Source of the DNA: Gammaproteobacteria bacterium
Lineage (GTDB): Bacteria > Pseudomonadota > Gammaproteobacteria > Pseudomonadales > Porticoccaceae
Length of the DNA stretch: 64,000 bases
Reading direction: 5' to 3'
Assembly: GCA_016191205.1 (NCBI GenBank)
Contig: JACPPB010000002.1
Coordinates: 1-64,000 of the forward strand
A program made the translations under genes and the position numbers. Shown piece after piece: positions 57,042 through 64,000 of this stretch. A model generated the notes under the pieces. The model ran no database searches, was not told the DNA's origin, and worked only from the letters and a program-made list of their open reading frames with translations. The first letter of the stretch is position 1, and each line of letters begins with the position of its first letter.

Positions 57042-57641
57042 TCAGCGCCGGATATCCCGCTGGTTTTCAGCCTGGGGCACAGGCAGCGGCCGCAACATCT
57101 CCGGCCAGGCGGCACGCAAATAGATGGCCATGGACCACAGGGTCAGCAGCGCGGCCCCGTAAAGCAGCCCGAGCGCAACCATATTCAACACCGGGAACGA
57201 ACCGTCCCGGTCGAACACCAGCAGGCCGGTGATCGCCACCATCTGCAACGTGGTTTTTACCTTGCCGATGCCGGATACGGCGACACTGGCGCGCTGACCC
57301 AGCGCCGCCATCCACTCCCGCAGCGCCGAGATCAGCAGCTCGCGCCCTATGATGATCATGGTGGGCAACGCAAACGCCAGCGTGGCCTGGCGCTGCAAGA
57401 GCACCACCAGCGCCACCACCACGATGAGTTTGTCTGCCACGGGGTCCAGAAAAGCGCCAAAACGGGTCTCCTGACCCAGTCGGCGCGCCAGATACCCATC
57501 TGCCCAGTCGGTGAAGCCGGCGAGCGCAAAAATCCCGGCCGCCGCCAAATAGTGCCAGCTCCAGGGCAGGTAAAAGACCACCACCAGCAGAGGTATCAGC
57601 ACCACCCGCAACAGGGTCAGTGAGGTGGGCAGGTTGATCAT
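57042..57641 (-). CDS. pgsA: CDP-diacylglycerol--glycerol-3-phosphate phosphatidyltransferase
   Basis: Inner-membrane enzyme making phosphatidylglycerol phosphate. 199 residues from MINLPTSLTLLRVVLIPLLVV (GGAG upstream; longer in-frame readings run into uvrC). The CDP-alcohol phosphotransferase motif is DWADGYLARRLGQETRFGAFLDPVADKL, with the four aspartates in place. About five hydrophobic segments. Follows uvrC, the conserved uvrY-uvrC-pgsA order. Confidence 0.96.
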   Translation of the reverse strand: MINLPTSLTLLRVVLIPLLVVVFYLPWSWHYLAAAGIFALAGFTDWADGYLARRLGQETRFGAFLDPVADKLIVVVALVVLLQRQATLAFALPTMIIIGRELLISALREWMAALGQRASVAVSGIGKVKTTLQMVAITGLLVFDRDGSFPVLNMVALGLLYGAALLTLWSMAIYLRAAWPEMLRPLPVPQAENQRDIRR

Positions 57642-57669
57642 GACAACTCCCGGTAGCGGCACGGCCACG

Positions 57670-59493
57670 CTAGCCGCTGTGGAGGGCACTGTAAATAGCC
57701 TCGGCAACCTTGCGGTCGATTCCCGGGACCTTGACAAGATCCGCGACGCTGGCCTGCTCCACCGAGCCGAGCCCACCGAAATGACGGAGCAACTCCCGCC
57801 GTCGCTTGGGTCCGACGCCGGGGATGCCTTCCAGCGTCGAAACGCGGCGGCTACGCTCGCGGCGACCACGATGTCCAGTGATGGCAAAGCGGTGGGCTTC
57901 ATCGCGAATCTGCTGAATCAGCAACAGACTGCGGGGATCGGCGACGACTTCGCGTGCGGAACCGCCGACCGCGATGAGCAGCGTCTCCAGACCCGGCTTG
58001 CGCGCCGTGCCCTTGGCGACGCCCACGGCGAGTACACCCACCACGCCCAGCTCCGCGAGCACCCGCTCCGCCACGGCGAGCTGACCGCGACCACCGTCCA
58101 CAAACAATACGTCGGGCAATGCTCCCTCGCCCTGCTGCAAACGCTTGTAGCGCCGTATCAGCGCCTGTTCCATGGCCGCGTAATCATCGCCGGGTGCGAT
58201 GCCGTCGATATTGAAGCGCCGATACTGCGACTTCAGCGGTCCCTCGCCGTTGAACACCACGCAGGACGCCACGGTCGCCTCGCCGCTGGAATGACTGATA
58301 TCGAAGCATTCGAGCCGCTGTGGCGGCTCGGGCAGTTCCAGCACCGCGGCGAGTGCTTCCAGCCGTTGCCGGGTATTGCGGGACGCGGCGAGATGGCCGG
58401 CCAGATTCTGCTCGGCGGTGCGCTGAGCGGTTTCGACCCAACGGGCGCGGGTGCCGCGGATGTTGTCCTTGATCGCTACGTTGCGCCCGGCCGCCTCGGT
58501 CAATGCCGCTTCGAGCAACGGTTCCTCCTCGATGGCGACGGTGATCAGCAACTCCCGGGGAATGTCCACGGCGACACCACTCTCCAGATAGTGGTGGGAA
58601 ATGAATTCGGCGAGCACCTCGCCCGGCTCGCTCTCCGGCGGCACGGCGGGATAGAAACTGCGACTGCCCAGCATGCGGCCACGGCGGATGTAGAGCACAT
58701 GAACGCAGGCGCGCTCGCCGCCGCTGGCGACGCCGATCACATCGATATCGCCGCTGCCGGCTTCGATCACCTGTTCGGCCTGGATGCGCCGCAGCGCCGC
58801 GATCTGGTCGCGCAGTGCCGCCGCCTGCTCGAATTCCAGGTGCTCGCTCGCGCGCTCCATGGCGCGCTCCAGCTCCCGCATCAACTCGTGACTTTTGCCT
58901 TCGAGAAAAAGTCGGGTGTGATGCACGTCGCGCGCGTAATCGTCCGCCGCAATGTAGGCAACGCAGGGCGCCGTGCAACGGCCGATCTGGTATTGCAGGC
59001 AGGGCCGCGAGCGGTGCTTGAAGACACTGTCCTCGCACTGGCGGACGCGAAAGGTTTTTTTCAGAAACGTCAGCGTCTCGCGCACCGCGAGCGCATTGGG
59101 ATAAGGGCCGAAATAACTGCCCTGGGCGCGCTTGACGCCGCGATGCATGGCGAGGCGCGGAAAAGTGTCGCGATCCGACAAAAACAGATAGGGATAGGAT
59201 TTGTCATCGCGAAACAGGATATTGAACGGCGGCCGGTACTGCTTGATCAGATTCTGTTCGAGAATCAGCGCTTCGAGTTCCGACTGGGTGATCGTCACCT
59301 CGACGCTGGCAATTTTCTGCACCAGTGCCGCGGTCTTCGGTGCGAGACCGCTGGCGCGAAAATAGCTCGCCACCCGCTTGCGCAGATTTTTGGCCTTGCC
59401 GACATAGAGCACCGCGCCCTCGCCACCGAGCATCTGATAGACGCCCGGGCGATCGGTGAGGCTTTGCAGGAAGCGTTTGGCGTCGAACGTCAT
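57670..59493 (-). CDS. uvrC: excinuclease ABC subunit C
   Basis: Dual-incision nuclease of nucleotide excision repair, 607 residues. GIY-YIG 3' nuclease domain (PGVYQMLGGEGAVLYVGKAKNLRKRVASYF), cysteine region (RQCEDSVFKHRSRPCLQYQIGRCTAPC), UVR motif (LMRELERAMERASEHLEFEQAAALRDQIAAL), RNase H-like 5' nuclease (LECFDISHSSGEATVASCVVF; VLFVDGGRGQLAVAERVL) and C-terminal helix-hairpin-helix. No LexA box was seen upstream. Confidence 0.97.
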   Translation of the reverse strand: MTFDAKRFLQSLTDRPGVYQMLGGEGAVLYVGKAKNLRKRVASYFRASGLAPKTAALVQKIASVEVTITQSELEALILEQNLIKQYRPPFNILFRDDKSYPYLFLSDRDTFPRLAMHRGVKRAQGSYFGPYPNALAVRETLTFLKKTFRVRQCEDSVFKHRSRPCLQYQIGRCTAPCVAYIAADDYARDVHHTRLFLEGKSHELMRELERAMERASEHLEFEQAAALRDQIAALRRIQAEQVIEAGSGDIDVIGVASGGERACVHVLYIRRGRMLGSRSFYPAVPPESEPGEVLAEFISHHYLESGVAVDIPRELLITVAIEEEPLLEAALTEAAGRNVAIKDNIRGTRARWVETAQRTAEQNLAGHLAASRNTRQRLEALAAVLELPEPPQRLECFDISHSSGEATVASCVVFNGEGPLKSQYRRFNIDGIAPGDDYAAMEQALIRRYKRLQQGEGALPDVLFVDGGRGQLAVAERVLAELGVVGVLAVGVAKGTARKPGLETLLIAVGGSAREVVADPRSLLLIQQIRDEAHRFAITGHRGRRERSRRVSTLEGIPGVGPKRRRELLRHFGGLGSVEQASVADLVKVPGIDRKVAEAIYSALHSG

Positions 59494-59546
59494 GTCTTGG
59501 CTTCAGGCACGGAAACAATCAGCCAGGGACCGCTGCCGCACCGGGT

Positions 59547-60200
59547 TCAAATCACGTCGTTGGGGTCGATCAGACCATATTTCACCGTCGCCAGGGCGAG
59601 CTCGACATCGTTACCGACACCCAGCTTGTCGTAGATCCGGTATTTGTAGGTGTTGATGGTTTTCGGGCTGATGTTGAGCACGGCGGCCACTTCGTTGGCG
59701 CGGTGACCGCTGCCGATCATCTGGGCGATCTGCAGCTCCCGGCGGGACAGCGTCGCGAGCGGGGAACCCTGCTGATCCGGCTTGAGTCCCTTGACCACCA
59801 TGAGCTGGGCAATGGCGGGACTGACGTAGATGCCATCCTCGATCACGGTTTGCAGCGCGCGCTGGATTTCCTCGCGGTCGGCCTGCTTGGTGATGTAGCC
59901 GGCCGCGCCGGCCTTGAGCAACTGGGCGGGATAGGTATCGTCGGCGAATACGCTGACCACAATCACCTTGAGCCCGGGATTCGCCAGCATCAGTCGGCGC
60001 GTGGCTTCGAGCCCGCCGATACCCGGCATGCGGATGTCCATGAACACGATGTCGGGATTCAATTCGCGGGTCAGGGCAAGCGCCTGCTCGCCACTCGAGC
60101 CCTGACCGATCACCTCCACCCCCGGCGTCTGCGCGATCAGGCTGCAAATCCCCATGCGTACCACATCGTGATCATCGATCACGAGGATCTTGATCGGCAT
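59547..60200 (-). CDS. uvrY: LuxR-type response regulator, UvrY/GacA
   Basis: 217 residues from MPIKILVIDDHDVVRMGICSLI, the length of UvrY/GacA. Receiver with MDIRMPGIGGLEATRR (phospho-Asp) and a KQAD region, then a LuxR helix-turn-helix: LSRRELQIAQMIGSGHRANEVAAVLNISPKTINTYKYRIYDKL. Partner of a BarA/GacS kinase not in this window; in relatives it activates CsrA-sequestering small RNAs. An in-frame ATG 27 bases upstream gives an alternative start; neither has a strong ribosome site. Adjacent to uvrC, as in E. coli and Pseudomonas. Confidence 0.92.
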   Translation of the reverse strand: MPIKILVIDDHDVVRMGICSLIAQTPGVEVIGQGSSGEQALALTRELNPDIVFMDIRMPGIGGLEATRRLMLANPGLKVIVVSVFADDTYPAQLLKAGAAGYITKQADREEIQRALQTVIEDGIYVSPAIAQLMVVKGLKPDQQGSPLATLSRRELQIAQMIGSGHRANEVAAVLNISPKTINTYKYRIYDKLGVGNDVELALATVKYGLIDPNDVI

Positions 60201-60237
60201 GCGGCCCAATTTTGCGTTGACGTTCATCCGGGCTAGC

Positions 60238-60900
60238 CTAGCATCCCCAGGGGTCGCGGGCCATGCTCCGCATCGCAGTCCACTCCCGGACGCTCCGCAC
60301 AAGACGCAAGGTGATGCTGATGCGCGCGCCCTCAACCGAAGACTCTTTGGGTACCCGATGCCGCCAGTGGCGCTGCATGGGCCCGGCCATCAACAGTAGC
60401 GACCCGCTCTCGAGGACCAGTTGGCGGCGCAGTCCGGCCTGGCAGCGGTGGCGCAGTTCGAAGCGCCGCGCGACACCGAGACTGAGGGTAGCGATCACCG
60501 GCTCCGGCCCCAGCACGGCTTCGTCGTCGCTGTGCCAGTCGACGCTGTCCCGGCCCGAGCGGTAGCAGTTGAGCAGCGCACTGTTGAAGCGCTGGCCGGT
60601 GATCGTCTCGACCTGCCCGCGCAGCGCCGCAAGTGCCGGCGTCCAGAGATGGCTCGCGAGGCGAGCGCCCGAGTAGCCGTAATTGGCGCCGGGATCGCCG
60701 TACCAGACATTGAGGCGCGGGATCGTCAAGGGCCGCCCGGCGATACGGATCAGGCTCTGTTCCCAGGGCGCGGTGGTCTCCAGCTCCCGGAACAGATCCT
60801 GTGCCGCCGGCGCCGCCAGGAAATCCGGCCAGTGGGTGAGTTCCGCATCCGGCAGCGCCAGCCGTTCAACAGCCTCAAAGGGCAGCGGCGCGGTCGTCAT
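60238..60900 (-). CDS. alkB: AlkB-type 2-oxoglutarate/Fe(II) dioxygenase
   Basis: Oxidative demethylase that repairs alkylated bases in DNA or RNA. 220 residues from MTTAPLPFEAVERLALPDAEL. Iron ligands HxD are in VDWHSDDEAVLGP and the distal His in HWRHRVPK; the 2-oxoglutarate arginines are in RISITLRLV. The NVWYGDPGANYGYSG part and FNSALLNCYRSGRDSV are typical of the ALKBH2/3-like subgroup. Starts 26 bases inside the end of murB. Confidence 0.9.
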   Translation of the reverse strand: MTTAPLPFEAVERLALPDAELTHWPDFLAAPAAQDLFRELETTAPWEQSLIRIAGRPLTIPRLNVWYGDPGANYGYSGARLASHLWTPALAALRGQVETITGQRFNSALLNCYRSGRDSVDWHSDDEAVLGPEPVIATLSLGVARRFELRHRCQAGLRRQLVLESGSLLLMAGPMQRHWRHRVPKESSVEGARISITLRLVRSVREWTAMRSMARDPWGC

Positions 60901-61930
60901 CGGCCTGCCAGTCCGCGCCCAGCACCCGGGGTTCGGGTTCCAGTTCGACACCGAATCGATCCGCCACGGCCGCGCGGATATCCCGCGCCAACGCCAGCAA
61001 CGCGGCGGCGCCACCGCCGCGATTCACCAGCACCAGTGCCTGCTGGTCATGCACACCGACTCCGGCGCGCTCGACACCTTTCCAGCCGGCGCGCTCGATG
61101 AGCCAGGCGGCTGCCAGCTTGACGCCGCCGTCCGCCGCCGGAAACGTCACCAGGTCAGGAAAATGTATCGCCAATGCCCGTGCCTGCTCCGCACTCACCA
61201 CCGGGTTCTTGAAGAAACTGCCGGCATTGGGCACGCGCGCCGGGTCGGGCAGCCGCGCGCGGCGCAGGGCTACGACGGCAGCGGCGATGCGCTCCGGGGT
61301 GATCTCGGCGGCCGGTACCGCGGCAAGCGCCTCGCGCAGGGCGGGATAGGTCAGCACCGGGGCGGGCCGGCGACTCAAGGCAAGAGTCACCGAAGTGATC
61401 AGCCAGGCATCGCGGCCAGCGCCCTTGAACAGGCTGTCGCGATAGCCGAAACCGCAGTCGGCGCGGGAAAAACGCCGCATCGCGCCGGTCGCGATGGCGA
61501 TGGCTTCCAGGGCGACGAACCGGCTTTCCAGCTCCACGCCGTAGGCACCGATATTCTGAATGGGCGCGGCGCCGACGGTGCCCGGAATCAGCGCCAGATT
61601 TTCCAGGCCATACCAGCCGCGCGCGAGGCAGTACTCGACCGTCTGGTGCCAATCCTCGCCGGCGCCGACTGCAAGGTGAATCGCGTCCCCGCGCTCGGCG
61701 ATCAGCGCGCGCCCCCGGATACCGACCTGTACCGTCAGCCCCGGCAGATCGCCGGCGAGCACCACATTGCTGCCGCCGCCGAGCACCGTTACGGGCAGGC
61801 GTTGCTCGCGGGCGAAGTCCAGGGCGGTGCGCGCCGCGACGACATTCTCGACGCGGGCGAAATACGCGGCCCGGGCGGCCAGCGCCAGGCTGTTATGAGG
61901 CCGCAACTCGACATCGCGCTGAATGTGCAT
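60875..61930 (-). CDS. murB: UDP-N-acetylenolpyruvoylglucosamine reductase
   Basis: FAD/NADPH enzyme for UDP-MurNAc synthesis in peptidoglycan formation. 351 residues, type I. FAD site LPVTVLGGGSNVVLAGDLPGL, then ARGWYGLENLALIPGTVGAAPIQNIGAYGVEL (the conserved substrate site), DCGFGYRDSLFKG and PDPARVPNAGSFFKNPVVS. Normal length. It follows the phosphatase gene by 2 bases and overlaps alkB by 26. Confidence 0.96.
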   Translation of the reverse strand: MHIQRDVELRPHNSLALAARAAYFARVENVVAARTALDFAREQRLPVTVLGGGSNVVLAGDLPGLTVQVGIRGRALIAERGDAIHLAVGAGEDWHQTVEYCLARGWYGLENLALIPGTVGAAPIQNIGAYGVELESRFVALEAIAIATGAMRRFSRADCGFGYRDSLFKGAGRDAWLITSVTLALSRRPAPVLTYPALREALAAVPAAEITPERIAAAVVALRRARLPDPARVPNAGSFFKNPVVSAEQARALAIHFPDLVTFPAADGGVKLAAAWLIERAGWKGVERAGVGVHDQQALVLVNRGGGAAALLALARDIRAAVADRFGVELEPEPRVLGADWQADDDRAAAL

Positions 61931-61932
61931 AT

Positions 61933-62427
61933 CTATTCCAGCCCATGCCGCGCGCGCAGCGCCGCCAGCAGGCCGTCGGCCGCCACCTCGACCAGGTCCA
62001 GCACCTGCTCGAAATCACGGGCATCGCCGTCGTAGGGATCCGGCACTTCGAGACTGCCGTGACAGCCGCCGGCGCGCAGAAACAGATCGAGTTCGCCGCG
62101 ATACCAGTTCGGCCGCAGGCGTTCGAGGTTGCGCAGATTGGCGTTGTCCATCGCCAGGATGTAGCTGAAATGGCGGAAATCCCCCGGCGCCACCTGGCGC
62201 GCGCGCAAGTGTTCCAGATCGTAGCCACGCGTGAGCGCGGCCCGCTGGGTGCGGGGATCCGGCGGCAGGCCGAGGTGCCAGTCGCCGGTACCGGCGGAAT
62301 CCACCCGGATCGCATCGGCGAGCCCCGCGCGTTCCACCCGCCGCGCGAAGACGCCGTGCGCGGTGGGCGAGCGGCAGATGTTGCCGAGACAGACGAACAG
62401 CACGCCGATGGATTGAGGTCCGGTCAT
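61933..62427 (-). CDS. low-molecular-weight protein-tyrosine phosphatase
   Basis: 164 residues from [25 protein letters not shown]. The catalytic loop C-x5-R-S is CLGNICRS, and the general acid is in DPYDGDARDFEQV. Between kdsB and murB on the same strand, overlapping kdsB by 4 bases. Dephosphorylates protein or small-molecule phosphotyrosine; specific substrate unknown. Confidence 0.94.
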   Translation of the reverse strand: MTGPQSIGVLFVCLGNICRSPTAHGVFARRVERAGLADAIRVDSAGTGDWHLGLPPDPRTQRAALTRGYDLEHLRARQVAPGDFRHFSYILAMDNANLRNLERLRPNWYRGELDLFLRAGGCHGSLEVPDPYDGDARDFEQVLDLVEVAADGLLAALRARHGLE

Positions 62428-63182
62428 GCATCCCGTCTCAGCAACGCACGCACCCGTTCGAGGTCGGCCGGGGTATCCACGCCACCCGGCACCGGCACCA
62501 GTGCTGGCGCCACATGAATGGCGACTCCCTGGGCGAGGAAGCGCAGTTGTTCCAGGGCTTCCACGGCTTCCAGCGGCGCCGGTGGCCAGCGGGTGAACGC
62601 GTGCAGTGCCGCGACCCGATAGGCGTAAAGGCCGATGTGACGCAGCGGCGGGCAGCGCGGGTCGATGCCTCCTTCGCCGCGCAGCACCCGATCCCGTGCC
62701 CAGGGGATGGGGGCGCGGCTGAAGTAGAGCGCGCGCTCGGCCGCGCACACCACCTTGACCGCGTTGGGGTCGGCCAGCACCTCTTCGTCGGTAATCGGCT
62801 CGCACAGGGTCGCCACGCCGCAGTCAGGATTGGCTTCAAGATTGGCCGCTACCTGATTGATTACCAAGGGTGGAATCAAGGGCTCGTCGCCCTGCACATT
62901 GACCACGATGGCGTCGTCATGCCAGCCGCACAGCCGCGCCACCTCGGCCAGGCGGTCGGTCCCCGAGGCGTGATCGACCGCTGTCATCAGAGCGACGCCG
63001 CCATCTGCCCGTACCCGGTCATGGATGCCCTCATGGTCCGTCGCCACCACCACACGGGCCGCGGCGCTCGCCAGCGCGGCTTGCCGCACCCACTCGACCA
63101 TGGGTTTGCCGGCGATATCGAGCAAGGGTTTGCCGGGCAGTCGGGAGGAGCCGATACGGGCCGGGATCACACAATAAAACAT
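62424..63182 (-). CDS. kdsB: 3-deoxy-manno-octulosonate cytidylyltransferase
   Basis: Activates Kdo as CMP-Kdo for lipopolysaccharide. 252 residues: [57 protein letters not shown] and [14 protein letters not shown]. Lies 28 bases after lpxK, a common lipid A/Kdo pairing. All catalytic stretches are intact. Confidence 0.97.
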   Translation of the reverse strand: MFYCVIPARIGSSRLPGKPLLDIAGKPMVEWVRQAALASAAARVVVATDHEGIHDRVRADGGVALMTAVDHASGTDRLAEVARLCGWHDDAIVVNVQGDEPLIPPLVINQVAANLEANPDCGVATLCEPITDEEVLADPNAVKVVCAAERALYFSRAPIPWARDRVLRGEGGIDPRCPPLRHIGLYAYRVAALHAFTRWPPAPLEAVEALEQLRFLAQGVAIHVAPALVPVPGGVDTPADLERVRALLRRDA

Positions 63183-63210
63183 TGTTTTTTCATCATATTG
63201 AATTGATTAC

Positions 63211-64000
63211 CTAAACCACATTATCAATTTTGTCGAGCAGCCCCTCCCAGCCCGGGTCGGCGAGCTCCGCGACCACGTCAAGCACCCAGGTCTGCGCGTT
63301 GGCAATGGTTTCGCACTTCACCGCGTCCTTGGCGGTAATCACCACCGGCAGCCGGTCTGAAAAGGCCAGATCCGCCGCGCTGAACACATGGTGATCCGGC
63401 CTGGGACGCAGGTCCACCACGAACCCGAGCGCCTCCAGTGTCGCGCGCAGCCGTTCGGGATTGCCGATGCCCGCTACCGCATGCACGCGGGGAGACCCAC
63501 ACATATCTGTCCGCTGTTCGCCGAGAAAAGCGTCCACAGCCAACCGGCGCCCGGAGGCGAGATGGCGGAAACCCAAGGGACGCAGCTGCATCCGGTAACA
63601 GGTCTGCGGCGGTCGATAGGCACCGCCATTGACCACCACGGCATCCACTTCGTCGAGCCGCGACGGCGGCTCCCGCAACGGCCCCGCCGGCAGGCAGCGG
63701 CCATTGCCGAGACCGCGGGCACCGTCCACCACGGCAATCTCGAAGTCGCGATGCAGGCGGTAGTGCTGGAGACCGTCATCGGAGAGCACCAGATCGCAGT
63801 TGCAATGGGCCAGCAGCCAGAGCACCGCCGCGCGGCGATCCGAACACACCACCACCGGACAGCCGGTGGCGTGCGCCAGCAGGCACGGCTCGTCACCCAC
63901 GGCGTCGGCGCCATGGGCCGCGGTGACCAGCAGCGGCTCCCGACCCGCGGCGCCGCCGTAGCCACGGCTGACGATGCCGGGACGGCGGCCGCGCGCGCGC
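63211..64000 (-). CDS. lpxK: tetraacyldisaccharide 4'-kinase (5' end outside the window)
   Basis: Phosphorylates the lipid A precursor at the 4' position at the inner membrane. The frame is open to the window edge, so the N-terminus with the P-loop lies beyond 64000. Visible are RPGIVSRGYGG near the edge, then GDEPCLLAHATGCPVVVC, DLVLSDDGLQHYRLHRDFEIAVVDGARGLGNGRCLPAGPLREPPSRLDEVDAVVVNG and a C-terminal VHAVAGIGNPERLRATLEALGF, DHHVFSAADL and ITAKDAVKC. About 260 residues are present; kdsB follows. Confidence 0.95.
   Translation of the reverse strand, partial: RARGRRPGIVSRGYGGAAGREPLLVTAAHGADAVGDEPCLLAHATGCPVVVCSDRRAAVLWLLAHCNCDLVLSDDGLQHYRLHRDFEIAVVDGARGLGNGRCLPAGPLREPPSRLDEVDAVVVNGGAYRPPQTCYRMQLRPLGFRHLASGRRLAVDAFLGEQRTDMCGSPRVHAVAGIGNPERLRATLEALGFVVDLRPRPDHHVFSAADLAFSDRLPVVITAKDAVKCETIANAQTWVLDVVAELADPGWEGLLDKIDNVV

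Overview
The window is a 64 kb chromosomal segment of a high-GC gammaproteobacterium. Evidence for this is the gene order thrS-infC-rpmI-rplT-pheS-pheT-ihfA-merR-tRNA-Pro, the uvrY/gacA-uvrC-pgsA block, leuC-leuD-methyltransferase-asd, a LexA box of the CTG-N10-CAG type, and Gram-negative envelope genes (kdsB, lpxK, an RND efflux system). Genus and species cannot be fixed from the sequence alone. No phage, plasmid, insertion sequence or CRISPR array was seen.

Layout. 0.1-6.4 kb: leucine/aspartate-family biosynthesis on the minus strand (leuC, leuD, a methyltransferase, asd) divergent from mnmC. 6.4-11.8 kb: a DUF502 membrane protein, then a large hybrid sensor kinase translationally coupled to an HD-GYP response regulator. 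11.9-13.6 kb: a carboxyltransferase fused to a lysine-less biotinyl-like domain. 13.9-25.1 kb: a complete C-P lyase (phosphonate) operon, phnF-D-C-E1-E2-G-H-I-J-K-L-M-N-P, preceded by 11-bp repeats that resemble a Pho box and by a candidate PhnF operator. 25.2-27.3 kb: a methyltransferase, a UPF0149/SEC-C protein and a small helical protein. 27.3-30.0 kb: pepN with a frameshift. 30.1-36.7 kb: a Cu(I)/Ag(I) efflux operon (small Cys-rich secreted protein, then cusC-, cusB- and cusA-like genes) holding a REP/MITE-like repeat. 36.8-37.4 kb: an AT-rich, probably acquired orphan gene. 37.5-40.6 kb: GDCCVxC protein, DUF2797, DUF1315, rhomboid protease and nadK. 40.8-46.3 kb: SOS-controlled imuA-imuB-dnaE2 mutagenesis cassette. 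46.4-49.0 kb: an N-acyl-D-amino-acid deacylase-like amidohydrolase and a host-attachment-family protein. 49.1-57.6 kb: the translation/IHF block with tRNA-Pro(GGG), tRNA-Val(GAC) and pgsA. 57.7-64 kb: uvrC, uvrY, alkB, murB, a low-molecular-weight phosphatase, kdsB and the start-truncated lpxK.

How the genes work together. The phn operon covers import (C, D, E1, E2), the C-P lyase core (G, H, I, J, K), accessory ATPase (L) and ribose-phosphate processing (M, N, P) under a local GntR regulator, and looks additionally phosphate-controlled. The cus-like genes form a tripartite periplasm-to-outside pump whose three metal-binding methionines fall at exactly the E. coli CusA positions. imuA-imuB-dnaE2 form a LexA-controlled translesion mutasome; uvrC and alkB add other DNA repair. 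I did not find a clearly undescribed multi-gene system. The most unusual items are the lysine-less biotinyl-like/carboxyltransferase fusion, the cysteine-pair insert in PhnK, a palindromic repeat absorbed into the 3' end of imuA, the ATC start of infC, the absence of leuB from its usual place and the AT-rich orphan gene.
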